A DNA stretch of 64,000 nucleotides from Conus ventricosus (taxonomy: Eukaryota > Mollusca > Gastropoda > Neogastropoda > Conidae), in assembly GCA_018398815.1 (NCBI GenBank), contig CM031596.1, positions 66,187,442 to 66,251,441 on the forward strand, written 5' to 3'. The position numbers and the translations under genes were made by a program. The notes beneath the pieces were generated by a model, which had not been told where the DNA came from, made no database searches, and was given only the letters and a program-made list of their open reading frames with translations. The stretch's first letter is position 1; each line of letters begins with the position of its first letter. Positions 10,245 through 20,000 of this stretch are shown one piece after another.

Positions 10245-11396
10245 GTGTGTATGAGCATGTGTGTGAGTGTGTGTGTGTTTGTGTGAGTGTGTGTGTGTGT
10301 GTACCTGGAAGTCTCTAGAGCGATACCTAAAAAAACTTGCGGCATTTATTTGCTAAATTGCTTCATTCACTTTGATAAATTACGTTCGAGTGCATGTTAA
10401 AATGGGACAGTCTACAAACTGGTTCGCCTGCATCATCTGATTCAAAATATTTGATAGTCTTGAACTATACGATGTTTCAGGTCTTCTATGAAGTCCTGTT
10501 CATTGATCCCTGTGGGTTATACCGCTAGTATACTAAAAACTTTGCATGCGTGGCTTATTGGCAAGGAAGTGGCGGTCAATGTTATACCATACCTGCATCA
10601 AATATTGACAGCCACTTACATTCATTTTATCCTAGTTCTGTACGGCTGTGGAACTCACTGCTGGGTGCCATCAAGATTGCCACAAATGCAGTCGTATTTA
10701 AAAACCAAATTGATACAACAGTTCTGAGATCTGCATATTTACGATTTTCTATTTTAACTTCCCCAGATATTTTACTGTTACCTGGGCCTGAATTTGGCCA
10801 TTGCTTTTAACTTCTTGAATATCGAGTGAGACCCCTTGTTGCCAAATTTGCTCCAGGGTCCAACAGTCTGAGTCGCACTGTTTTATGTTATTTTATTTTA
10901 CTTTTTAACATGCGCGCTGGTGACCTACTCGTTTTTGAGTGAACCAATATTTTAGGAAGAAGAAGAAGAAGTGAGTGGGTGTTACTGTGGACTCCCCGAT
11001 TCCAGTGTCTCTTCTTCTTTTTCTCAGTCTCAAGTCAAGTCGACTGCATAAATTGACCCACAACTCCCACAGCAAACTGGAACCCCCCTTTTGTAGATGC
11101 CAGAATATTCAGCTTGTTGAAGGCGGGCAGATACCAAAGAAGAAGAAGAAGAAGAAGACCATGGGTGCCAAACTGCAATATCAGCTGAAGAGCAGCGAAA
11201 ACTTAGTCGCTCACCTTTCACTTCCTAGAAAAGAAAAGACATCTCTAGCCTGCCATACCTTCATCTAATACAACACCTGCAATGCCTTCTATTTTCTTGA
11301 TCTCTATGTAATCAGAATCACGAATAAACACAAATGATGGGGCGAAGGGCAATTCACGCATGCTTAGAGTTCACAAACCTGACACAATGCCGCCAT
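5325..11396 (-). CDS. MRPS24: mitochondrial small ribosomal subunit protein uS3m (MRPS24), complete, 3 coding exons
   Basis: Exons 11379-11396, 8148-8346 and 5325-5623 join to 516 nt, giving 171 aa plus stop; vertebrate MRPS24 is about 167 aa. It is a structural protein of the mitochondrial 28S subunit and acts in the matrix. Family hallmarks seen include DKPLTYEESQAPYKIGVTKG, AERAFDDILIRKFIKGTW, IIKRRHNLVVISGLVFQN, YFLTGYSEEMLSYLLKCPVK and a C-terminal IQTVQEKKDVIFKKI. The first ~30 residues lack acidic residues and carry scattered basic ones, as in a matrix-targeting sequence. Both introns are GT-AG (donors GTTTGT and GTTGGT). The start at 11396 was chosen because CAG joins CAG|GTT in frame; an in-frame ATG just upstream of exon 2 (8356-8358, reading MFAQV) is an alternative. 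It is divergent from SAR1. Confidence 0.93.
6189..6384. repeat. exact 50-bp tandem repeat, ~4 units
   Basis: TGCATTATCATTATACAAAA recurs at exactly 6211, 6261, 6311 and 6361. The units are virtually identical, so the array is young or recently homogenised. It lies inside MRPS24 intron 2. Confidence 0.95.
6695..7225 (-). mobile_element. RTE-type LINE fragment (ORF2 middle), decayed
   Basis: The minus strand reads KKPWISGGILKMCDARRTLK, then KYGAVKKRIGKE, and further on FPILHEEVTAAVK. These match the linker between endonuclease and reverse transcriptase in RTE-like LINEs (family pattern: W-[IV]-x-x-x-I-L-x-x-C-D-x-R-R, later FPIL-x-EEV-x-AAV). Several frameshifts and stops are present. It sits in MRPS24 intron 2, in the same orientation as the gene. 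Confidence 0.72.
7290..8147. repeat. ~58-bp degenerate minisatellite abutting MRPS24 exon 2
   Basis: A core like TATGCCAAAAGTCAGTTTAA followed by AAAATGTGTCTGCTGACC recurs about 14 times. Instances lie near 7331, 7402, 7768, 7828, 7886, 7986 and 8093, mostly 50-65 bp apart. The last unit runs into MRPS24 exon 2: CTACCAACCTGTGTGCCAGGAG at 8140-8161 is the same segment as the repeat's CTGCTGACCTATGTGCCAAAAG. The splice donor of exon 2 is therefore itself part of a repeat unit. Confidence 0.82.
8148..8346 (-). CDS. MRPS24: MRPS24 coding exon 2
   Basis: 199 nt between acceptor GTTTGCTCAG and donor GTTGGT. It encodes VAVKLPASPPLSLLAYRG through GWNSWHT, covering most of the targeting region and the start of the mature protein. 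An in-frame ATG lies 12 nt upstream of the acceptor junction. Confidence 0.9.
8515..9260 (+). mobile_element. Penelope-like element reverse transcriptase fragment
   Basis: An open frame (8450-9418 without stops) carries reverse transcriptase hallmarks: motif B GVAMGTKMGPSFACLFVGY, motif C in FRRYTDDILEV with D-D, then LPFLDITVTI, and the SHSYLLCTSSHP / QLRRICSEDQDF region. These are typical of Penelope-like elements, whose full proteins continue to a GIY-YIG nuclease. That nuclease, the N-terminal fingers and the RT start are absent, so this is a truncated copy. Homology begins near 8515, so the ATG at 8450 is not meaningful, and it ends near NFHIM at about 9255, just before a LINE-tail insertion. 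It lies in MRPS24 intron 1 on the opposite strand. The intact frame suggests a fairly recent insertion. Confidence 0.85.
9284..9337 (+). mobile_element. 54-bp LINE 3'-tail insertion with 14-bp target-site duplication
   Basis: The insert begins ACAGCCCTGATGTGGCCC, contains GGCTGGGCTATAAGCAAC and ends TTATCTTA. The direct repeat TCTTTCCACCCCCC flanks it exactly at 9270-9283 and 9338-9351. The same tail lies at the 3' end of the I/Nimb-type LINE (about 35670-35729) and in another short insertion (40823-40893). Confidence 0.85.
9352..9503. repeat. C/CT-rich tract followed by GT microsatellite
   Basis: C-rich and CT-rich sequence to about 9402, then (GT)n at about 9446-9503. Simple sequence only; reading frames here encode poly-Pro or Cys/Val dipeptides. 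Confidence 0.9.
9570..9597 (+). other. hammerhead-ribozyme-like hairpin near Penelope fragment
   Basis: CTGACGA (9570-9576), four bases, a GACAC/GTGTC stem with TAA loop (9581-9593), then GAAA (9594-9597). The order CUGANGA - stem II - GAAA is that of hammerhead cores, which are known in Penelope-like elements. The extra bases between CTGACGA and the stem break the canonical geometry, so catalysis is doubtful. Confidence 0.35.
9825..10302. repeat. composite repeat: two short tandem units with TA and GT tracts
   Basis: A ~40-bp unit (AATAGACATGCAATaAAAGC...GCAGCCGCA) occurs twice at about 9825-9912. A ~40-bp unit starting GATCTGCATACACTTGTATA occurs three times, at 9919, 10076 and 10132. Between and after them lie (TA)n (about 9960-9991), (GT)n (about 10003-10062) and (GT)n (about 10187-10302). 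Confidence 0.85.
10480..10972 (+). mobile_element. CR1-like LINE 3' end, 5'-truncated
   Basis: The frame near 10556-10810 reads ...YTIPASNIDSHLHSFYPSSV followed by RLWNSLLGAI. This is the C-terminal signature of CR1/L2-type reverse transcriptase proteins (F-x-P-x-[ST]-[IV]-R-L-W-N-x-L). A short 3' UTR follows and ends in (GAA)n at about 10959-10970. It lies in MRPS24 intron 1; a second (GAA/AAG)n tract is at about 11131-11158. Confidence 0.72.
11379..11396 (-). CDS. MRPS24: MRPS24 coding exon 1 (18 nt, start codon)
   Basis: Minus strand ATGGCGGCATTGTGTCAG then GTTTGT donor, encoding MAALCQ. The start context ACATGG is good, and CAG joins exon 2 in phase 0. It replaces the MAAS-type start seen in vertebrate MRPS24. 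The coding exon is very short and the donor weak, so the exact start is less sure than the other exons. Confidence 0.68.
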
Positions 11397-11592
11397 GTTT
11401 GAGTAGGTATTCTGTATTTGTAATCTGGTAGCGGATTGGTTCTGATCAAAATATCCACCAATCAAGATGCACAGAATAAGAGTATGATGCCGGTGCGTCA
11501 TCAATGGACCTCGGCCATTTTGTTGAAGTACACGTCTCATTTCATCCGAAGCTTACCATATCAATATTTTTTCCAGCTGGGAGGCTGAATAT
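11397..11592. promoter_or_regulatory. putative bidirectional promoter of MRPS24 and SAR1
   Basis: The interval between the MRPS24 start codon and the presumed SAR1 first donor has an inverted CCAAT box (ATTGG, 11435-11439), a direct CCAAT box (11458-11462), a CRE/ATF-like TGCGTCATCA (11494-11503) and a YY1-like GCCATTTTG (11514-11522). A second YY1-like ATGGCGGC overlaps the MRPS24 start codon. No TATA box was seen in either direction. Paired CCAAT, CRE and YY1 sites without TATA are usual for divergent housekeeping promoters. The sites were read by eye. Confidence 0.6.
11523..11592 (+). other. SAR1: presumed SAR1 5' non-coding exon (start approximate)
   Basis: A donor AT|GTGAGT lies at 11593. 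The first coding exon at 14029 has 13 nt of UTR after a good acceptor (ATTTCTGTTTCAG), so an upstream non-coding exon must exist. This is the best-placed donor within the promoter interval. The transcription start is unknown; 11523 is a placeholder. Confidence 0.4.
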
Positions 11593-12834
11593 GTGAGTAT
11601 TTAATGTAGTCACATATTTGCTGTGTTTTCTTTCAGCTGTAATAGGTAAACCATTTATAGCTCAGTCTCCCCATTATTACAAAACTGAATTTGAAAAACC
11701 TGTGAAAAGATCAACTCGTCTCGGGCTGTCTGCTTTAAATGAACAGACATTCCCATCTTAAACGAAAGTTGTATTGGGGAAATATGATCACTCCAGTCCT
11801 CGCCACAGACTGATTTTCATATATCATCGTTAGGAGAAAAAAAACTGTTCACAGTAAACAGACGGATGTTTTTATTATTCCAACTGTAGATTCAAAAGAA
11901 AGAAAGAAAAAGGGGAAAAGCACACAGAAGAAAATGTAAATGCGATGTAGAAAAAGAAATTATATGGGCATGAGAAAAGGCCAAAGGAACAGATTGGTCA
12001 GCTGTCCTGGATTATGACATAAACATGACCTGGAACAATTGAGATACATTTATCGAGTTGATGATCCAGTTTATGCCTGAAGTGAAATGTACTCAAAACA
12101 AAACCACTGTGGATAACCAAAAAGGAGCTAAGACTTGGGGGAAAAAAAGCATAAGGCATGAGAGATTTTTGAAGACTAAGAAAGGACAAGCATACCAATA
12201 TTTACATTAACATTAGAAATAATTGCAATAAAGCAGTAGGAAGCCAAAAGAACATATGAACAAAAAGAAAATTGCACAAGATTGTAATCCCAAAGATTGT
12301 GATTCCAAAGAAGTGGTCCAAAGATTTTTTTATTTTTTTTAAGTATGCTTAGGAGAGAATGAAAACCAATCCAGAGGTAAGTATATTGACAGGAAATGAA
12401 AAGAATTTTGCTCTGACAAACTGCTAAATATATTTTTCTGAGAGTCCTTACAAAGGAAAATGTATTATTACACTTGCTTAATCTACAGAGCTGTTCCCTA
12501 TCATTATCAAATAGCATTTCCATTTCTGATGTAAGAGTCATACATAAGGCTTTGGAAACAAAAACTAAGTAATGTAAATTGAGACAAACATAAGGGCCTG
12601 ATGATACTCCTCCAAAGGTTTTGAAAAAACATGAATGAATGAAGAATTTTCTGTTCCCTTGTGTGCACTTTGTGACAAGAGTTGGGAGTTGGTCAGTGCT
12701 GGGGGAAAGACTTGGAATACTTTTCTAATATATTAGAGTTATTTTAAAATTTCACCTCCACCCTCTCTCGTACTAGTAATGGAACGAGCAATTTTCCCAT
12801 ACTACTAGTACTACTAGTCATCAAAAGAATTTTT

Positions 12835-12836
<2 letters not shown>

Positions 12837-12877
<41 letters not shown>
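12837..12877 (+). repeat. poly(G) run of 41
   Basis: Forty-one consecutive G, preceded by T7 and followed by CGGCGACTG. It is in SAR1 intron 1, on the sense strand. Length accuracy is doubtful in any assembly. Confidence 0.9.
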
Positions 12878-13335
12878 CGGCGACTGTTAAAAACTACTCA
12901 AGAGTGGCTCAGGAATAATTCTCCGTAGGCCTATACACTTAAAAGTGCTTGTAGCTCTGAGAGACAGAATTAGAGATAAATTCACACCTTCAGTACTTAA
13001 GGAACAACAAAGGACTGACACAAGTTAAGTGTACTTTCACACATCAACTTTACTTATTTATACAAGAGTAAAATATTCAAATCAATTTCACTAATTCAGT
13101 TCTGGCTGATTTTTGTTCACATTCTTTCTGTCATCATTAAGAGAGGGGAAGTTCTGGATGAGTTGAGTTGGAGTCCACTTGGAATATCAGAACTTATCTG
13201 ATGTTGGAGAGAAGCGTTGATCTCACTCTAGTTGCTTAAAAACTTTTCATCTAACACCCATTTTGCCCCGAACATGAGGAGAGAAGTTGTTGCTCGTTCT
13301 TCGTTTTCATTGTCCTAAATGTTGTTTGTTTTTGC

Positions 13336-13360
13336 CTGAGGAAGACCCAGGAGGTCGAAA
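13336..13360 (+). other. second hammerhead-like hairpin
   Basis: CTGAGGA (13336-13342), an A, a GACC/GGTC stem with CAGGA loop, then GAAA (13357-13360). Same layout as 9570-9597 but more compact. One unpaired A at the base of stem II departs from the canonical core. Probably a remnant of an element related to the Penelope-like copy. Confidence 0.3.
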
Positions 13361-13589
13361 TGCATTGTTTTGTCCAGTAACAGGTTTGTCTGTGTCATCT
13401 GGCAGAACTAATACCTTTCCTTTTTAAAACTCACTGTGGTAATTATTTTAGTAAAGTGTCTTTGGTAGCTGGGCAGTGAAACAGGCTTTTTACAAGATTT
13501 TCTTAGCCAAACATAAGTTTCTTATACTTGGATGATATCAGGTTGGGTCTGCTTCTACAACAACGTGCCCTGAAATATCAACAACAACA

Positions 13590-13690
13590 AAACTGGCGAG
13601 AGAGTATGAGTTTGTGCCAAAGGATGCTGATGAATCAGGTTTGAAAGTAATTTGTGTTAGAAAGGACCTATTTTTACTGAGATGAATGCA
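13590..13690 (+). repeat. dispersed repeat copy, uninterrupted (paralogue of DNA-element flanks)
   Basis: GATGCTGATGAATCAGGTTTGAAAGTAATTTGTGTTAGAAAGGACCTAT here (read in pieces) matches the left flank (GATGAATCAAGTTTAGAAG) plus the right flank (TTTGTGTTGGAAGGACCTAT) of the element at 18112-19186. It thus serves as an unoccupied site. Confidence 0.75.
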
Positions 13691-14028
13691 AGGTCAGGTG
13701 GTTGCTACCAAAGGAAGCCTGTGCAGTGTAATGGCAGTGAAAATAAAACGAATGCCAACTCCCTGCTTTTACAAAGATGTGGAATTTTATACACACTCAG
13801 TAGAAAATGTACTCGTAGAATATGTACTCATCTTTGTTGAAAAGTGCACCAATACCAGTTTTAGGATGAACAGGTCTGTTTATCCCAAGAGTTTGACACA
13901 GTTATATGATTATTGTTGTCCATGTACCTCTTGCAAAGTCACATCACCATGGGTTCTGTTGTTTGAATTGAATTCATTGGGTGAGGAGAGTATTGTTAAT
14001 GATACTGTATTACGTATTTCTGTTTCAG

Positions 14029-14084
14029 ATTATAAGCCAAGATGTTCATCTGGAATTGGTTTCAGAATATGTTATCCTTTTTAG
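14029..14084 (+). CDS. SAR1: SAR1 first coding exon
   Basis: Acceptor TTTCTGTTTCAG, 13 nt of 5' UTR, ATG at 14042-14044, then 14 codons and one base before donor GTGAGT. It encodes the amphipathic membrane-inserting helix. It is too short to be found by reading-frame length; it was found by matching the expected N-terminus to FLG|LYKK in the next exon. Confidence 0.9.
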
Positions 14085-17000
14085 GTGAGTTCTCTAATTT
14101 TAAAGTATTAGTGGTTCCATTAGTGAATACCATGTTTTGATATGAAATAACTTTCTGATTTTCCGTTCTTTTTGGCTAAGCAGATTTTCCATTCTTTTGG
14201 CTAAGCACCCTTTTCATGTTCAACTTTTTTTGTTTTTTTTTGGGGGGGGGTTGTTTGTTTGTTTTTCTCCTGTTGTTTTTTTTAACACATTTTATTCTGT
14301 TTTGAGCATTTATTTGCTGGTTTTGTGATGATTACTGAAATTCTGAAATTTTCATATTTAAACTTTGTGGATGGAGTACATATGTACTACCTACAAAAGC
14401 ATATATATGTATTATTTGTTTTCCTATTTCTGCTGTTCAAGAAATGTGTCGCTCTATTTCACATGCATGTATGCATGCTTGCACACATTTAAGCGCATGC
14501 ATGGGCTTATATTTTAAACTGCTTGTCAGTAATAACAGGTGAACTGTTGAATTATGTCACATTGTGGAAAATAAGTTGTCAGTAGTATGTTATTTGTAGG
14601 AAAAATATCATGGAACAAAGAAGTGTTTAGCACAAAGGTATGCACATAGGTACACCCACATGTGATGCTCACACACACACACACGTACACACACACACAC
14701 ACACACACAAATGATTGCTGATATGTGTAACCTTGCAGGGACACTCGCACGTATGCCCATGCACACACCAACATGTACTCGCACGCAAGGGTGCATGAAT
14801 GCAATACACATACACACACCCTCACATTAAGTGATCTATTTTCCACCCCTCCAGGTTTATACAAGAAGTCGGGAAAATTAGTATTCTTGGGCTTGGACAA
14901 TGCTGGCAAGACGACGCTCCTACATATGCTGAAAGATGACAGGATGGCACAGCATGTTCCCACCTTACATCCCAGTAAGTTTCCCCTGGTTTCTTTGTTA
15001 ATTAGAATTGTTCCATGCGCAGTTCTGTTTGGTTGGTTGGTTTTTAAAGGAGGTCATAGGACGTGACTGTGTTTTTGTTGTTTTTCTTTTCTATTTTTTT
15101 TTTCCTTTTTTTTTTTAAACGAAGGATAAATTCCGAACACTTCTGTTTAGATTTTGGGAAGATTTATATTTTATTCCAACAAAGTATGTTTATTTGTGGA
15201 ACTCAGACAATGTTTGTTGGCTTGTTTGTTTTCTTCACGAACTAAAGTTGTTCAGTTTGCTTCAGAATTTCCATACTTGCTCTAAATGGGGAAGCTGATG
15301 GAGACAGAGGCCAAGAATTCTGACACCATCTCTGATTGAAATTACCAATACTCGAAAAAGGGAAAATATAGAAATATGTTTGTAACCATCCATCACAGAA
15401 ATAGACTTTAGTTGTTTAGCACAAGAGCCAATAAAAGACAGAAAAATATGGCATTGGTTCGTCACCAGTCCATTCTTATAATATATCAATGTATGCAGTA
15501 TTCGCTCTGCAGATGCAAGGGTTTATTCCCCATTATTGGAGGGGGGTTGTTGCGCTTTTTGCTGACTATTTCTATGACCATAGAAGGAGGGCCTTTACCC
15601 CATGCCAACAAATATTAGTTTTCCAAAGGCTGGTAGGTCAGAGGTTGTGTGCAGTTTTGAGAAATTGTCCGTAGGAATGTCGTTGGCCTTGAAAACAGTA
15701 CGTCTTCATTGATTGACACTCCTGTGCACCCTTGCACTCTAGTTGTATTTTGTAGTTGTACACTGTGCTACAAAAAATACTGCAAATACTCCACACTACG
15801 AGATGCACACAGTTTTATGCTTACAGTTAGTATTTGATTGCTGGGAAGCTGGTCAATTTCAGAAGAGACTGCTGAGAGCAAAGATGTTTTACAAATATTT
15901 CATTTTTCGTGAGAAAAATCAGATGAGAAACACTCCGACAGTAAATTTTAGATGCTGAAGTCTGGGCTTGTGTCACACAATAAACATTTCAGGGACAAGG
16001 AAGCCTTGCGTGCATGACAAATATGCTGCATTTCCTTTCGATCGGCAGAGACATGAACAATTCTAATCTTGTTCAGGTCTGATTGCAAACTTGGCATTGT
16101 AAGTCTAGTACCTGATCAAAACTAACCAGTTTAGAGGAAACACTGAGACCATGGGATATTTCTGATGAGTTTGTGCTACATCTTTTAAAGTTTATTCTAG
16201 CAGGAGATACTTACTGGTAGGTTTTTGTTTGTTTGTTTGTTTTCCTGTGTGTAATACTTTGAAATATAAATTTTCAGCTTCAGAAGAACTTAGCATGGGT
16301 GGCATGAGGTTCACAACATTTGACCTGGGTGGCCACAGGCAAGGTAAGACAGCGTTGTTCTAGTCTGTAAAGCTCTGTTATGTCTGTCCAACAGCTAGTA
16401 CCACTTTTGGTTGGTTATTTAGGGTATAGATTGTTCAGTAACAATTTGAGTGTGAACACATTAGATAAGATAAAAAGCTGATCAACAGATTGGGTCTGAC
16501 TCGTTCTGTCTCCCTGACTTTCCAAAAGTTAGTTTATAACATGACAAAGATCGGTTATTGCAAAGTTTAGAAATCTAATGTCACATCTAAGATTTGGGAG
16601 GAATAACTACATAGTACATGATTGGTCTGTGATGGTCAGAACCTCTGTGCAAAACAATATTGACTCAACGCAGAGTCAAAGGACTTTTGTTTACAAATTA
16701 TGCCAGAACCATTGTTGGCATGTACAGCTCCTATAGTCTCCCAGTTAGTATCAAGTAAGTTAAATGTGAACTCAAATTTTCAAGGACAGATTGAAAATAA
16801 CAGGTGATGCTTTGAATTGTTTGTATATGGAAAGGTTGAATGTGGCAAGTGTATGAAAATTTATAATCTGTGGTAAGTGTATGAAAATTAGAAGAAATAA
16901 TTGATTTTTTTAAAAAGCAAAAAAAAAGAACAAAACAAAACAATTCACACTTGTAGCAAGTGGGGCTTTCCTGTCTACATTAGTTTATCATTTATGTCAC

Positions 17001-20000
17001 TGAAGTGCTGATATGCATGTTTGCTGATGAATGGACACGTAAGGTTAACAAAAAACAGTTGACGAAAGGCAATTGCTATACATAATTGTATGTATGTTGT
17101 ATCCTTTACAGATGATGTTATACATGATCACATGGAATTGAGGACTGACTCACGTTTTTCCTACCAAGTGTGCATGCTGTGGTACCATTAATTCTACCCA
17201 TTGAAAAATATACCCACACTTTGAAAAAAAGGGAAGAAAATACACTGGTTTGATGTAATAAAACCAACTTCTGTACTCTCTCTTCTAAACAGTGTTTATC
17301 ATTTGAACATATAATTATGGTTGGTGACATTACTCTCTGAAGACAGTACTAATCAGTAGTTTATTTATGCAAAGTTAACTCACAGAAGAAAGAATGTTTC
17401 AGGGGAAAGTATGCGTAGGTGTGTCCAAATCTCTCCAAATCAGTTCATATGTGAACTGTAGTAAGGGAATTGGGTTCTGTAGTGGAAGCTCACAGAATCT
17501 TTTAATCATTTTATGTGGTTAACAGATCATATTGCCATATATGTAAAATGTATGGTATGAATAGCTGTCGCTACTCAACATGAGTTTGTGTTTTCAGCCC
17601 GGCGAGTATGGAAGGATTATTTTCCAGCAGTGGACGGCATTGTCTTCCTGGTGGATGTACACGACAGGGAACGTTTTGTGGAGGCTAAAGCAGAACTGGA
17701 TGTAAGTGCAAGAAAACCTTGTCAAGGTCTGGTGAGAATGGCTTACCCATACAATTTCTCTGTGTTTTGCGAAAATATGAGAAGTATGACGACTGGAGAG
17801 AAAAAACTAAAGTGGGGGGGGGGGGGGGGGGGGGGGGGGATCAAGAGATGGAGTTCTGGAGTGGTAATTATACACTTACAGTTTTATGTGCCGTTTTGCT
17901 TTGACCAAACAATGACAACTCTTGCAAAGTCTCGCGTATGAAATCATGTCTTACCGTGTCTGTTTCTTCAACATATTGTTAAATGGGAATTACAACTGGA
18001 ATTTCAGGCCCCAGAATGTAACACACACACACACACAGGAAAAAAAAAAAGGAAAATGGCCAGCGGACATGAATTAGTGCCAGATATGCCGATGAATCAA
18101 GTTTAGAAGTACCGTAAAGTTCGGACTATAAGCCGCGACTTTTTTCCCCAGCTTTAAACCCTGCGGCTTAAACAACGATGCGGCTTATTTGCGGATTTTT
18201 CCGATTTCAGAAGCATCACACCCTCGTCTATTCTTAGCTTCTCTGTAACTCACCATATCGTGTTTACTGTTCATGAATTTTTATTATGCTTTTAACTACG
18301 ATTTTCTGTGCAATCGTGTAATGGAATCAGTAACCCGTTCAGAAATACGGGAATCGACATTAGTAAAGCCCATTACTGATATCTTTTTTCATCAGCTTAT
18401 CTTCTACAAAAATACGATCGCTTCGAACGGCGCAATGTGTTGCCCGTTTCCGACCTGTTTAATCTTGACTAACACTAGCTGAATTAAGAACAAAATAACT
18501 CGGCACTGACACGGTATTAAGCGAAATAAAACAATCGAATCGTTTCATTAATGTTCTGGTTTGTTATTATATGCGTTATCTTACCAAGTGCGTCTTGCAA
18601 TTCAAAAACGATTAGCGCATTCAACTCATTGTCAGACCTTAGCTTCGATCCGCCATTGTTGAAATCGTGGACAGGGAGTGAAGGTTTGCATTTGATACCT
18701 TCGCTTTGATTGGCTTGCGCTTTCAAGTACTCAACCAATCGCTTAGCTTGATACACCAATGAATGCAGGAGAGAACTGCCTTTCTAGCGCATCATTAATG
18801 CGTTGTTTTTTTCGGTATTTTTTTTTTTAAGCAATGATGATGGAAAGACAACACTTGTAAGAAGCCTCATAAAAACTTCGATTCTAATTGATTTAAAACA
18901 CATCGTACTAAAAAAAAAAAAAGACTGAAGAAAAGCTGGAAACATGCTCTTGTATTCTGACCTATTTAAACGCCAATGAATGCAGTGAACACATTGTATG
19001 TGGTGATTTTCGACACTATGTAAACTCAACGCTCGGCCAGCTGCCGCCTGCGGCACATCGGACTGTGTTGTATATATCTGCGGCTTATAAACTGGTGCGG
19101 CTTATTTGTGAAAAAAGTTCAGATTTTTTAAAAATTTAGTGGGTGCGGCTTATATACAGGTGCGCTCAATAGACCGAACTTTACGGTACTTTGTGTTGGA
19201 AGGACCTATCTTCACAATATTTGTTACAAGATCAGTAATCCCTCTATCATCTGTAGAATGATCAGTTCTTTCTTTCTTTCTTTCTTTCTGCGTACGCAGG
19301 CTTGATACTCCTGCGGACACTCCCTGTATAGCCAGGCAGTGGAGTTTTGTGTGTATGACCCTTTTCTATCCCGCCATTAAGGCAGCCATACTCCATCTTC
19401 GGGGAAGGTGCATGAATGATCAGTGATACCAAGTGCCCATGAAAACCCTCTCCCTCCACCCCCCCCCCCCCCCCCCCCCATCTCTGACTTCCTCCACTTT
19501 TATTTTTTTAAAGTTGTTGATTTGTACACATACTTTGTAAACATTACCCTCCGGGGGGTTGCGACCTTGTCGTGGTCGGAGGGCTTGCGTGGTCCCGTGA
19601 TCCCTTAGGCTTTGCTGGCGGGGGCATCAATACTCGAAGATAGGCTGGTTTTTTAAAACTGCTTCTAGGCCTGAGAGGTGCAGATGCTGTTTGGCCTAAG
19701 CATAACGTGGTAAGGAGTTGATGCCCCTGGTAGGGCTTCCCATGTCAGATAGGCTAAGGGTGAGGATCCTGACTAAGAGTAACCCGCCTTTCTCCTTTTC
19801 TTGTTTTCTGCCTCCCTTATTTGGCCCTTTTCTATCTTCGTCTCCCCTTCATGTCTTCTTTTTCACACTCCTTTTCTCTCTGTGGTCTCCTTAAGATCCG
19901 CCGTGTTTGCCGTGCGGTGCGACCTGTGTCGGATGGGAATGAGGTCCTGGTGATTGAGAGGGCCAGTGCTTGAGGAGGCCTGTGCTCTCAACACATCACT

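Noticed and set aside
11260..11362. Minus-strand frame MRELPFAPSFVFIRDSDYIE... ending at a GTATGG that looks like a donor
   Set aside because: It lies inside MRPS24 intron 1, adds nothing to the protein, and the direct join of exon 1 to exon 2 gives the expected family sequence. Probably chance.
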